Position numbers and translations under genes: made by a program. The notes under the pieces were generated by a model. The model was not told the origin of the DNA and searched no databases. It saw only the letters and a program-made list of their open reading frames with translations. From Candidatus Heimdallarchaeota archaeon (GTDB lineage: Archaea; Asgardarchaeota; Heimdallarchaeia; JABLTI01), in assembly GCA_019894765.1 (NCBI GenBank), contig JAGXNT010000110.1:1-10110 (forward strand): DNA of 10,110 bases, written 5' to 3'. Shown in pieces: positions 1-7,242 of this stretch; within the stretch, counting starts at the first letter, position 1, and every line of letters begins with the position of its first letter.

Positions 1-1788
1 GTGTATTTCATCCCAACTTGAAGCAAAAAGAACATCATCTTCTAAAAAGAGATACTCAAAAAAACCCAAATAATAACTAACTAATAGAGGACTTTCTGGA
101 TTGGATACATCAACAAAATCCATTCTACCGCCTGAAATGTACACTCTATCGTTTTTAATTTCAAAATCCCTACTCCCCGGTGCAAAATAACTACCTAAAT
201 ATTCACCAGTTATATCACTTATTTCTTCACTTATAGAGAAAATAAATACACCTATATCAGTATCAAATAAATAAGCATAATCATCCATAACCTCTATTTT
301 TGAGAAAGACTCACTAATAAACGGAACATCTTCACCTTGAAATATCTCAAAAGGAGATTCCGGATTAGAAATATCGATAATTTCAAATCCATCAGAACCA
401 TCAGCAAGGTAGGCACGGTTACCACGTACTGCAACACTTCTAGCATTTCCACCATCATAAAGAGCACTAAGTTTCGTAGGCTGAATTGGATTCCTTACAT
501 CCAGAATTTGTAAACCTAATTCATCATTAGCTACAAGAAGTAGTTCATTGCTATAACATAATCCATATGTTCTTCCGCCTTCATTGAAAACACCCAATTT
601 TTCAGGTGATTGAGGATTAGAAACATTAACAATAACGACTCCACCATACCCATTTGCAAGATAGGCTATATTATTTTCAATTAAAATTTCATCAATATCT
701 CCTGCACCAAACCGCGCTTCAATTTGAACTAATGGTAAGCTTTCTATTGAAAATAATTCAACTCCTCTAGTCCCTGAAATCAAATAAAAATAATTAGAAT
801 CAGCGAAAATATCAGTGATTCGTTGACCAGTATCTATATTAACAATTTCAATAATTGTAGTTGGATTAGTACAATTCAATATTGAGTAACCAAATGTTGT
901 AGCACTAATGAAGGCAATATCATTTGAAACAACTAAATCTTCGTAATAACTCCCATTGAATTCCCCCAGCTTAACTGGATTTGAATTATCACTTATATTC
1001 AAAATTTTGAATGTATATTGATCATCGATAGCATAAACAAAATTGCCTTCAACATCTAATTCAAAAAATGAAGAACCATCAGTGAAATTTCCCACTTCTA
1101 CAGGATTTATTGGATCAAATAAATCAAAGATTTTTACACCTTCAAAACTAGAGGCAATATAGGCATACTTATCTACAATTTTAATTGAATGTGCTGAACC
1201 CGCACTCGAGATATTGGTAATATATTGAATGTCACTTAAATTGCTTAAATCAAATATGTGTAAACCATCAACATTATCCGTAGCATAAAGATATGGATCT
1301 TTAAAAGCTAAACTAGTTACATATGCGGTCTGGGTATTCGTGTAAATTGAATTGATATTGGAGAAATTCGTACAATCAATTATTTCTAAACCATGACTGC
1401 TTTTTGCAAGAATTATCAAACTCTCATTAATATACAATATGTCATTTGTTCTGTAAGGTAAGGCTTCACTACGATAGGTACTAAGCAAATCTGGATTTGA
1501 TAAGTTTATTAGATCAAAAACAAAGAGATTTTCTGAAGAACCAGCAATATAAGCAATTGTATCATTAACTACGATCTGATTAAATCCACCTAGATTCTCA
1601 TCCCAAATTCCCAATTCAACATAAGGTATGGGAACATCTGCATTAATAGTAGGTCGTGTTTGCATTTTTTTATCAGCAATTACAGAAAAGTTAGAGAGAT
1701 TGGAGAATGTTAACAGACATAAAAAAATGAAAATAACTACAAATAACAATGCTAATTGAACTGAACTATGCTTTTTTTTCCGCAGAAT
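1..1788 (-). CDS. LVIVD-type beta-propeller repeat protein, secreted or membrane-anchored (C-terminus beyond window)
   Basis: An uninterrupted minus-strand frame of 596 codons runs to the left edge, so the C-terminus is missing. It contains about 12 copies of a 41-46 residue repeat (mostly 42) centred on strands such as LFVFDLINLSNP, VKIFDLFDPINPVEV, VVIVNVSNPQSPEKL, FEIIDISNPESP and MDFVDVSNPESP. This is the LVIVD/YVTN-like beta-propeller pattern. Residues 3-9 are basic (RKKKHSS) and are followed by a hydrophobic stretch at about 10-28, then a polar region: a signal peptide or N-terminal anchor, so the propeller is probably outside the cell. The first ATG is codon 42 (1665), after the signal. 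The chosen start is ATT at 1788, 8 nt after a GGAG at 1797-1800; CTG at 1785 or TTG at 1749 are alternatives. The family usually mediates protein or surface interactions; no catalytic motif is visible. The coding call is firm, the exact start is not. Confidence 0.88.
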   Translation of the reverse strand, partial: MLRKKKHSSVQLALLFVVIFIFLCLLTFSNLSNFSVIADKKMQTRPTINADVPIPYVELGIWDENLGGFNQIVVNDTIAYIAGSSENLFVFDLINLSNPDLLSTYRSEALPYRTNDILYINESLIILAKSSHGLEIIDCTNFSNINSIYTNTQTAYVTSLAFKDPYLYATDNVDGLHIFDLSNLSDIQYITNISSAGSAHSIKIVDKYAYIASSFEGVKIFDLFDPINPVEVGNFTDGSSFFELDVEGNFVYAIDDQYTFKILNISDNSNPVKLGEFNGSYYEDLVVSNDIAFISATTFGYSILNCTNPTTIIEIVNIDTGQRITDIFADSNYFYLISGTRGVELFSIESLPLVQIEARFGAGDIDEILIENNIAYLANGYGGVVIVNVSNPQSPEKLGVFNEGGRTYGLCYSNELLLVANDELGLQILDVRNPIQPTKLSALYDGGNARSVAVRGNRAYLADGSDGFEIIDISNPESPFEIFQGEDVPFISESFSKIEVMDDYAYLFDTDIGVFIFSISEEISDITGEYLGSYFAPGSRDFEIKNDRVYISGGRMDFVDVSNPESPLLVSYYLGFFEYLFLEDDVLFASSWDEIH

Positions 1789-1796
1789 AAATGTTT

Positions 1797-1800
1797 CTCC
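1797..1800 (-). promoter_or_regulatory. Ribosome-binding site GGAG for the LVIVD gene
   Basis: GGAG on the minus strand lies 8 nt before ATT (1788) and 11 nt before CTG (1785). No ATG, GTG or TTG is available at that spacing in frame. It is the main reason for placing the start upstream of the signal-like N-terminus. Confidence 0.45.
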
Positions 1801-1828
1801 TATGATTTATCCCCCAATATTATTGTAC

Positions 1829-1836
1829 ATATATAC
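1829..1836 (-). promoter_or_regulatory. Archaeal TATA-box candidate for the LVIVD gene
   Basis: The minus-strand octamer GTATATAT is centred near 1832. Archaeal transcripts usually start about 26 bp downstream of the TATA centre, here near 1806, giving a leader of about 18 nt that includes the GGAG and ends at the proposed non-ATG start. An ATG at 1830 falls inside the TATA element and is followed by an in-frame stop, so it is not the start. Confidence 0.4.
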
Positions 1837-1918
1837 ATGAGAAATTATGTATAATAAATTATCCAATATTTTCTATCAAAATAAAGCTCATCGCAAAAGT
1901 TTAAAAGAGAAAGCGAGG

Positions 1919-1925
1919 AAAAAAA
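1919..1925 (-). terminator. Oligo-T terminator of the PIN unit
   Basis: A run of seven A on the plus strand is T7 on the minus strand. It begins 33 nt past the stop of the PIN gene and precedes the LVIVD promoter. Archaeal RNA polymerase terminates at such tracts, so the PIN unit and the LVIVD gene are probably separate transcripts. Confidence 0.4.
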
Positions 1926-1957
1926 TAAACGCGAAAGATGCCACCGTGGATTAAATT

Positions 1958-2689
1958 TTATGTGAGAAATTTAACATATTGTGGCCTAACAATATTTATT
2001 TCTTTGAATTCTTCTTCTAGAAATAGGCTTTTCAAGAGAAGATGTTTGAAATCATGGGTTACAAATATACCACTTACATCATGCAGATTTATAAAATAAA
2101 TAAATGTTGCCAGTATAACTTTATCATTGAAATTAGGTACAAGTGTATTAATTCTAGTTTTTATTTTTTCTAATTTTTTGATTTCCTCTTTATCTAGAGG
2201 ATCAGCTATTTCATCTATATCATAAATTGACAATTCAGCATCAAAACTAGTAAGAATCCCATTGATCTCGCTTAAACATTCACCTATGATTATTTTTTTT
2301 GCTTTCTCTGGGAATTTCCTAATTGCTTTTAGTAAGTAGTCTTCAAAGTAATATAATTGATTTCGAATAACTTCATCATCTTCTTCTTTTAATATTAGTT
2401 GTAATTCTTTTCTTAAACTTAAAATACTATTTTGTTCGAAAGGTGTCTTTAGATTGGTATCTTTTAATTTATGAAAAAGTGTTTTAAAATGCCTGGTAGC
2501 ATTTTTAACAATTTTTTCTATTCTATTATAAGCTTCAGATTTCACTAATTTTGTAATAAAGACTTTAACTTTTCCTTTCTCAACAAGCTCAGTAATTTCC
2601 TTTTCACATAGTTTAATTATTGGCTTCCATCTGTCTAATGGAATAAGAACCGCTAATAAATAGTTTGTATCAAAACAAACAAATTTCAT
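1958..2689 (-). CDS. PIN-domain protein (predicted Mg-dependent ribonuclease), 243 aa
   Basis: The N-terminus MKFVCFDTNYLL is a PIN-domain strand carrying the first acidic residue (D7). The other expected acidic positions are present: E52 in VKSEAYNRI, D189 in NDKVILA, and D213 in the VTHDFKHL strand. PIN domains use these residues to bind metal and cut RNA, often as toxins or in rRNA/tRNA processing. At 243 residues it is much longer than the roughly 130-140 of a VapC toxin. The extra length is a charged helical insertion at about 65-185 between the second and third acidic residues. ATG at 2689 follows a GAGGT at 2700-2704 by 10 nt, and the gene begins 21 bp after the stop of the 327-aa gene, so the two are probably cotranscribed. 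The PIN fold assignment is good; the target is unknown. Confidence 0.8.
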   Translation of the reverse strand: MKFVCFDTNYLLAVLIPLDRWKPIIKLCEKEITELVEKGKVKVFITKLVKSEAYNRIEKIVKNATRHFKTLFHKLKDTNLKTPFEQNSILSLRKELQLILKEEDDEVIRNQLYYFEDYLLKAIRKFPEKAKKIIIGECLSEINGILTSFDAELSIYDIDEIADPLDKEEIKKLEKIKTRINTLVPNFNDKVILATFIYFINLHDVSGIFVTHDFKHLLLKSLFLEEEFKEINIVRPQYVKFLT

Positions 2690-2699
2690 TTCTTAAGCT

Positions 2700-2704
2700 A
2701 CCTC
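2700..2704 (-). promoter_or_regulatory. Ribosome-binding site GAGGT for the PIN gene
   Basis: GAGGT in the 21-bp gap between the two genes lies 10 nt before the ATG at 2689. It indicates translation from a shared message rather than a leaderless transcript. Confidence 0.5.
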
Positions 2705-2710
2705 TCAATG

Positions 2711-3694
2711 CTATGTCGAATGTAAAATATTAGCAAACAATGATTTTATGTTTTCATCTTCATTTTGTATTCTGAAAACTTGTTCTTTTTCGCGCTCTTT
2801 TACAGCAAGTATAACCTTGTGATGAAAATCTTTTGCAAAGATAGTCAATTTGTCTAAGGAATTTAGAAAGAATTCTTGATAATCATCAAAGTTCTTTATA
2901 TTATATTGAATTTCCTGATCTGTAAATAGCTCATCTATTGATTTTGAATTCCAGATTTCGATGAAAAATAGTAATCTTTGTAGACTTAAAGTTAATTCAT
3001 TATGCATTTCATCCATTTCATCAATTCTTATTAATATGGGTTTAGATTTCTTTACAGAAGTTCTACCGGATTTGTATCTCTTTAAATCTATCATTAGTGG
3101 ATCTTGTTCTGATTGTAGAAATCTTAAGTAAGTTAATGATGAATTAATAGTTTGACTAACACAAAACATAAACTCTGAGGGCAATTCGGAATCAAGAAAC
3201 ATAATGCTAAGATCTGTTCTAATTGATACCATGAATTTATTTATAGAATCAAATGTATTGTCTAGTTTCTTCTCGTATGAATTAATTAATTGATCAATAT
3301 TTGAGTATTTTTTGTTCTTGATTTTATTCTCAATTTTTTCTTTAAATTCAATTGTTTCTATTAGCATGCTGAATGAAGTATCTTTTTTCTCCTTAATTTC
3401 CAATTCAATTTTATCAAAAAAGTTGTTAATACGAATCATCCACTTATCAAGTACTTCTAATTTAGCAAATCTTTCAGGTAATGGCATGTTATCCAATATT
3501 TTATTTCCTGTATTAGCTAAGTCGTTTCTTAATTCACTTATAATATTGAGTTTTATATCTCCTTGAATTTTCTTTTCTATATCAGTTTTTTCTTCAATAA
3601 TCCCTATCGGGAAAAGATTTCCCTTTGGTACAGAAATAAGAAATGCATCTGAATATGTAAAATTATGAAAATTCGTATTGCCAGTTAATGACAT
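2711..3694 (-). CDS. Unrecognised helical protein upstream of the PIN gene, 327 aa
   Basis: I do not recognise a family. The protein is soluble, with no signal peptide or membrane segment. It is mainly helical and rich in K, E, D and N, with heptad-like stretches at about 85-155 (IELEIKEKKD, EFKEKIENKIKNKK). More hydrophobic helices follow at about 170-195 and 235-250 (LTLSLQRLLFFIEIW). A basic segment near 205-220 (RYKSGRTSVKKSKP) might contact nucleic acid. ATG at 3694 has a weak GTGA 4 nt upstream, and a TTTATAA lies about 20 bp upstream. It is the first gene of a two-gene unit whose second gene is the PIN nuclease, 21 bp downstream. It could therefore be an antitoxin-like inhibitor, an adaptor or a sensor for that nuclease; this rests on position only. 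Confidence 0.72.
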   Translation of the reverse strand: MSLTGNTNFHNFTYSDAFLISVPKGNLFPIGIIEEKTDIEKKIQGDIKLNIISELRNDLANTGNKILDNMPLPERFAKLEVLDKWMIRINNFFDKIELEIKEKKDTSFSMLIETIEFKEKIENKIKNKKYSNIDQLINSYEKKLDNTFDSINKFMVSIRTDLSIMFLDSELPSEFMFCVSQTINSSLTYLRFLQSEQDPLMIDLKRYKSGRTSVKKSKPILIRIDEMDEMHNELTLSLQRLLFFIEIWNSKSIDELFTDQEIQYNIKNFDDYQEFFLNSLDKLTIFAKDFHHKVILAVKEREKEQVFRIQNEDENIKSLFANILHST

Positions 3695-3864
3695 TACTTC
3701 ACACTCGGTAGTTATAAATCTCCAAACCTTTGTAACAATATGTAAGGAATACTATATTAAATTCTTATCCTTATAACATTATTGCACAATTTTAATTTTA
3801 AATTAATACAATTTATCATTCTATGCTATTCTCTCAAATGTAGAGCGTCTGACTTATGACCTTT

Positions 3865-5334
3865 TCAAACTAAAACTTTTAGCTCAAAATCCTCGCGAGT
3901 CCTATGAGACGGAGAACCATTCTCACAGCTGTTTTTCGCAAAAAACGTTTGTCGAAATTCTCTCAACAATCGTTGCCCAGTCACAGGGCGTTTTTGTGAT
4001 AGGGAAATCACAGCTAAAAACCGCTGTAAGATATTTATTGCTGAGTTGATATCTCTATCAATGATTAACCCACAATCACATTTGATAACTCGTTCTGAGA
4101 GTTTACGATTCTTCTTTTGTCCACAAAATGAGCATCTTTTAGTAGTGTTTCTTTCACTGATTCTTATTACTTTTTTACCTGCAATTTTTGCTTTGTAGGT
4201 TAAGAATCTAGCAAATCTAGCTATTGACCCACTATTGTGCATACTTCGATGAAGACTCTTATCTGATTTCTTGTCTCCAATTTTCTTCTTACTCATCTCT
4301 TTTGAGGTCAAATCACCTATGATGATAGTATTTGCTTTTGTGTTAGTAATGATTTTCTTACTTACCTTATGTTGAAAATCTTTATTCTGATTAGCTTCTT
4401 TTCTCTTCATTTTCACTAATTTTTCATTGTACCAAAACCAGCGATTTGAGTATCTCTTGCAATGATCTCTTTTTGATTGTAATTCATCGATTTTTGGTTG
4501 CCAATATTTATTTGTACGATAATTTTTTGTTACAATCGTTTTTCCAGCATGAGAATTAACTCCTGCTACTAGATTCATTACACCTTGATCTATTGCTTGG
4601 TAGATACCGTTATCGTAATACTTGGGAGTTACTAACTCAAATACTATACTAACAAAAAATTCTTTGGTCTTATGATTTTGAAATAAATTAATATGTTTTA
4701 TTTTTCTATTTGAGAAATCAAATTTATTATTTAATTGGAAAGATAATTCAATATTTGTCTCTTCTTTCGATGGATAAAAGTGTACAAAAGTAATTTTATT
4801 CTTTACTACTTTAAACCCAATTTGGTTGTATTGCAAAGTAGTAAAATAATTCTTTCCCTTATAGCGTGGTGGGTTTGCATCTTTATACCCATTTCTTCTC
4901 AAAGCATAAAACGATCGAAAGTTTGCATCTAAGCATTTTAGAGTTTGCTGTAAGGTTTTCGAATAATTCTGTTTATAGTTAGGATATTTTTGTTTCAATA
5001 ATGGAAGTTGTTTACACTGACTAGCAAATCTAATTTGCTTTTCTCTTTTGTCTTGAGGTAATTCTTTATTACTGTTAAACCATTCAATGCGTTCCTTTAA
5101 TGCAAAATTATATAGTAATCGACAATTTTCAGCTAGTTTCCAAAGAACTTCTTCTTGTTCTGGTGTAGGATGAATTTTCAATTTACATGTTAGTAGAACC
5201 GGTTTTATGTCATTCACTGATGGCTTAAGTTGTTCTTGGATTTTAGCTAGTTCCTTTTTTGTTAAATCATCTACAAGTAGTTTTTGAACTTTTTTTGTTA
5301 ATCTTTTGTTTCCGGTTCTTTGATTATCTTTCAT
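3865..5334 (-). CDS. tnpB: IS200/IS605-family OrfB (TnpB), RNA-guided nuclease-type, 489 aa
   Basis: The core starts with the typical KLKIHPTPEQEEVLWKLAENC at about 51-71. The helical wedge domain with NPPRYKGK (154-161) follows, then the RuvC-like nuclease. RuvC-I carries D249 (AIDQGVMNL), and RuvC-III carries D428 (DRDINSAINIL). The zinc finger uses C401/C404 (CSFCG) and C419/C421 (CDCG). The usual RuvC-II glutamate (IxIEDL) is glycine, G340, in NTIIIGDLT, while E394 lies just before the finger in RISERNTTKRC. TnpB proteins cut DNA guided by an RNA made from the element's 3' end. The first 45 or so residues are a basic helical extension before the usual start. ATG at 5334 has a TATA box 25 bp upstream, which fits a leaderless transcript. 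No tnpA is present in the window. Full-length with no frameshift, so possibly functional. Confidence 0.95.
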   Translation of the reverse strand: MKDNQRTGNKRLTKKVQKLLVDDLTKKELAKIQEQLKPSVNDIKPVLLTCKLKIHPTPEQEEVLWKLAENCRLLYNFALKERIEWFNSNKELPQDKREKQIRFASQCKQLPLLKQKYPNYKQNYSKTLQQTLKCLDANFRSFYALRRNGYKDANPPRYKGKNYFTTLQYNQIGFKVVKNKITFVHFYPSKEETNIELSFQLNNKFDFSNRKIKHINLFQNHKTKEFFVSIVFELVTPKYYDNGIYQAIDQGVMNLVAGVNSHAGKTIVTKNYRTNKYWQPKIDELQSKRDHCKRYSNRWFWYNEKLVKMKRKEANQNKDFQHKVSKKIITNTKANTIIIGDLTSKEMSKKKIGDKKSDKSLHRSMHNSGSIARFARFLTYKAKIAGKKVIRISERNTTKRCSFCGQKKNRKLSERVIKCDCGLIIDRDINSAINILQRFLAVISLSQKRPVTGQRLLREFRQTFFAKNSCENGSPSHRTREDFELKVLV

Positions 5335-5355
5335 GGTAAAGTATATATTCAGCTT

Positions 5356-5363
5356 AATATATA
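5356..5363 (-). promoter_or_regulatory. TATA box of tnpB
   Basis: The minus-strand octamer TATATATT ends 21 bp before the ATG at 5334, with its centre about 25 bp upstream. Transcription would begin at or within a base or two of the start codon, which fits a leaderless archaeal message. No ribosome-binding site is visible. Confidence 0.55.
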
Positions 5364-5379
5364 GCTATTATTTAAAGAG

Positions 5380-5394
5380 ATTACCGAAAGTAAT
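5380..5394. repeat. Short inverted repeat (ATTAC/GTAAT)
   Basis: A perfect 5-bp inverted repeat with loop CGAAA lies in the region between tnpB and the LAGLIDADG gene. It is a candidate subterminal hairpin of the tnpB element's left end, but short hairpins are expected by chance in AT-rich DNA. Confidence 0.25.
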
Positions 5395-5413
5395 AAATAA
5401 TCACTAAAACAAT

Positions 5414-5431
5414 TAGTTAAACAATTAACTA
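5414..5431. repeat. Inverted repeat TAGTTAA-ACAA-TTAACTA
   Basis: A perfect 7-bp inverted repeat with a 4-nt loop sits 80-97 bp upstream of the tnpB start. IS200/IS605 elements carry subterminal hairpins near their ends, so this may mark the left end of the tnpB element. It could equally be an operator in the divergent promoter region. No matching right-end copy was found. Confidence 0.35.
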
Positions 5432-5478
5432 TCCGTACAGCTAAATAATGAGGTCTTTAAGAAGAAAAACATCAACTG

Positions 5479-5485
5479 TATAATA
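5479..5485 (+). promoter_or_regulatory. TATA box of the LAGLIDADG gene
   Basis: TATAATA is centred about 24 bp upstream of the TTG at 5506. This places the transcript start at the codon itself, the same leaderless geometry as tnpB on the other strand. A GGAG at 5486-5489 is too far (16 nt) from the TTG to be its ribosome-binding site. Confidence 0.5.
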
Positions 5486-5505
5486 GGAGAAGATTAAGTC
5501 TGCCC

Positions 5506-7200
5506 TTGCAAAAAGAGACTGAGAAGAAAGAAAGGAGTACTCCTAGTTCTAATATTATTAATTGGAAAACTGATCCCTTACTATATGATGTAGAAATACA
5601 ACGACCAAATAATTGGTTTACTGCAAACGAATTAATTGAATCGAATCGCTCTAATGATATTTTTCTCAATGGCAAACAAACTCTAAATCTTTATCCGATT
5701 CTTGTTAAGAAAATAGATTTTGTTAGGAAGAATTCAACCGATCGTATTCTCTCTCGGTTTCCCTTTCTTGTTATAACACAGGAAGAGAAAGAACAGATTC
5801 AAAAGAAGATTCTTCTCATTTCTGAGTTTACTCGAGATTACTTTTACAATTCTATTAATAATAATATAATTGCTTGGAAAAAACGTTTCAGTAATTACCT
5901 AGAACGAGGAGCTATCCCGTATCCACTCTTTCGATGTGCTTGTGAAATTCTGCAACTACAAATAATAAGAAAAAATACCACATCTCTATCTTTTGAAAGT
6001 GCTCGAGGAAAACGATATGTTATACCAACAAAAATAACTCCGGCATTAGCCTATCTCTGTGGAATAGTAAATGGAGATGGGCATTTACACACACACTGGT
6101 TGCGTGTTGTAGATGAGACGAAAGAACATATTGAGTTAATATCAAAGCTGTTTGTGAAACTATTCAACGATTCCGGGGAGATATTCAAAACAAGGAACGC
6201 ATGGAATGTGGAATTACGGTCATCTTCAGCAGTTCGATTATTCAATTTCTTAACAGATCAGACCATTAAAGGAGCAAAATATGACTCATTACGAGAACCA
6301 CTTTTATTCAAACAATTAGGAGAACCTTATCGTAGTCTTTACTGGCGTGGAGCTATGGATGCAGATGGTTCTTTTAAAAGGAGAATTTCATTTGCTAGTG
6401 CTAGTAAAACGTATGTCTTAGACTTCAAACAATATCTTTCTAGTATTGGTATCAAAAGTACTTTTTATTCGAAGGTCAAAGATGGCAATTATTTACACAT
6501 ACCAGCACATTACAAAGTAGCATATACTGTACAAATTGGCTCACTGAATCCTAAAAAATCAGCTGACTTGCAAGAATTTCTTCATCGGAAACATGCGAAG
6601 GCAAAATATTTAGGATTAAATCCTGATACACTTCTTTCTTCTGGTTATTTTAATTTCCATTTATTGAAATCGCTTTATCTTAAAGGTGTAGAAGATTATC
6701 TTCTTCAATATCGAGGGAAACGAACCTATGTTGAGATGGAACGTGAGTTTTACCTAGCAAATGGAACATATTCAGGTTTTGAAAAAGGAAAAACTGCTTT
6801 GCCGTTTAGTTTCTTTACGCTCCTTGTAATGAAAACCTCTACAACTGAGGAATTAGTATATGAAATCTTAAATGAAAGACAAGACAAAATAAGGTATTAT
6901 ATTGCAAACTCTACACCAGTGAAACTTCCATTACAACCAAGTGATGTTTTACGTATGCTTCTACCTTACCTTGAACCAAAATCAAGTTATGTTTCAGTAT
7001 TAACTCAAGAATCACACCGTAAAAAACAAATTGAACAACTTTTTGATATGAGAATTGAAAGTCAAAGAGTTAATAGCAGAATAGTAGTCCAATTCCTTAG
7101 AACATTTTGTAAATATCAAACAACGAATTATTTAATCCCACCAAGTAAATTTGATGAAATGCAATTAAAATGGCACAATGAGCTATTTGAAATTGTATAA
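5506..7200 (+). CDS. Free-standing two-motif LAGLIDADG homing-endonuclease-family protein, 564 aa
   Basis: Two LAGLIDADG motifs are present: LAYLCGIVNGDGHL at 181-194 (acid D191) and SLYWRGAMDADGSF at 277-290 (acid D287). The spacing of about 96 residues is typical of single-chain enzymes that cut long DNA sites. There are no intein splice motifs and the gene is not inserted in a host gene, so this is a stand-alone protein. Its N-terminal 170 residues and C-terminal 180 residues are not typical of a minimal enzyme. Both contain a similar short module: SNYLERGAIPYPLF at 129-142 and SGFEKGKTALPFSFF at 423-437, reminiscent of XRE-like DNA-binding helices. The start is TTG at 5506 because the next methionine is residue 284, inside the second motif. 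The frame is open back to 5461, but the TATA box favours 5506. It may be a homing enzyme or a domesticated DNA-binding protein. Confidence 0.88.
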   Translation: MQKETEKKERSTPSSNIINWKTDPLLYDVEIQRPNNWFTANELIESNRSNDIFLNGKQTLNLYPILVKKIDFVRKNSTDRILSRFPFLVITQEEKEQIQKKILLISEFTRDYFYNSINNNIIAWKKRFSNYLERGAIPYPLFRCACEILQLQIIRKNTTSLSFESARGKRYVIPTKITPALAYLCGIVNGDGHLHTHWLRVVDETKEHIELISKLFVKLFNDSGEIFKTRNAWNVELRSSSAVRLFNFLTDQTIKGAKYDSLREPLLFKQLGEPYRSLYWRGAMDADGSFKRRISFASASKTYVLDFKQYLSSIGIKSTFYSKVKDGNYLHIPAHYKVAYTVQIGSLNPKKSADLQEFLHRKHAKAKYLGLNPDTLLSSGYFNFHLLKSLYLKGVEDYLLQYRGKRTYVEMEREFYLANGTYSGFEKGKTALPFSFFTLLVMKTSTTEELVYEILNERQDKIRYYIANSTPVKLPLQPSDVLRMLLPYLEPKSSYVSVLTQESHRKKQIEQLFDMRIESQRVNSRIVVQFLRTFCKYQTTNYLIPPSKFDEMQLKWHNELFEIV

Positions 7201-7214
7201 GGTCAATTAGATAT

Positions 7215-7221
7215 AAAAAAA
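7215..7221 (-). terminator. Oligo-T tract ending the minus-strand Cas4-like unit
   Basis: Seven A on the plus strand read as T7 on the minus strand, 22 nt beyond the end of the small frame at 7243. It is a plausible archaeal terminator for the leftward transcript from the Cas4-like gene. Confidence 0.4.
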
Positions 7222-7242
7222 GATTAGATTGAGTGCGATAAA

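Noticed and set aside
3312..3566. Open frame of 84 codons on the plus strand
   Set aside because: It is antisense within the 327-aa gene, with a low-complexity S/L/I/F composition typical of the complement of an AT-rich coding frame and no ribosome-binding site.
5335..5505. A tnpA (Y1 transposase) remnant next to tnpB
   Set aside because: The gap is only 171 bp and no HUH-type or tyrosine motif is readable in any frame; the element looks tnpB-only.
5472..5675. Open frame of 67 codons on the minus strand
   Set aside because: It lies mostly antisense to the LAGLIDADG gene and has no supporting motif or start signals.
6051..6245. Open frame of 64 codons on the minus strand
   Set aside because: It lies entirely antisense to the first LAGLIDADG motif region, which is clearly coding on the plus strand.
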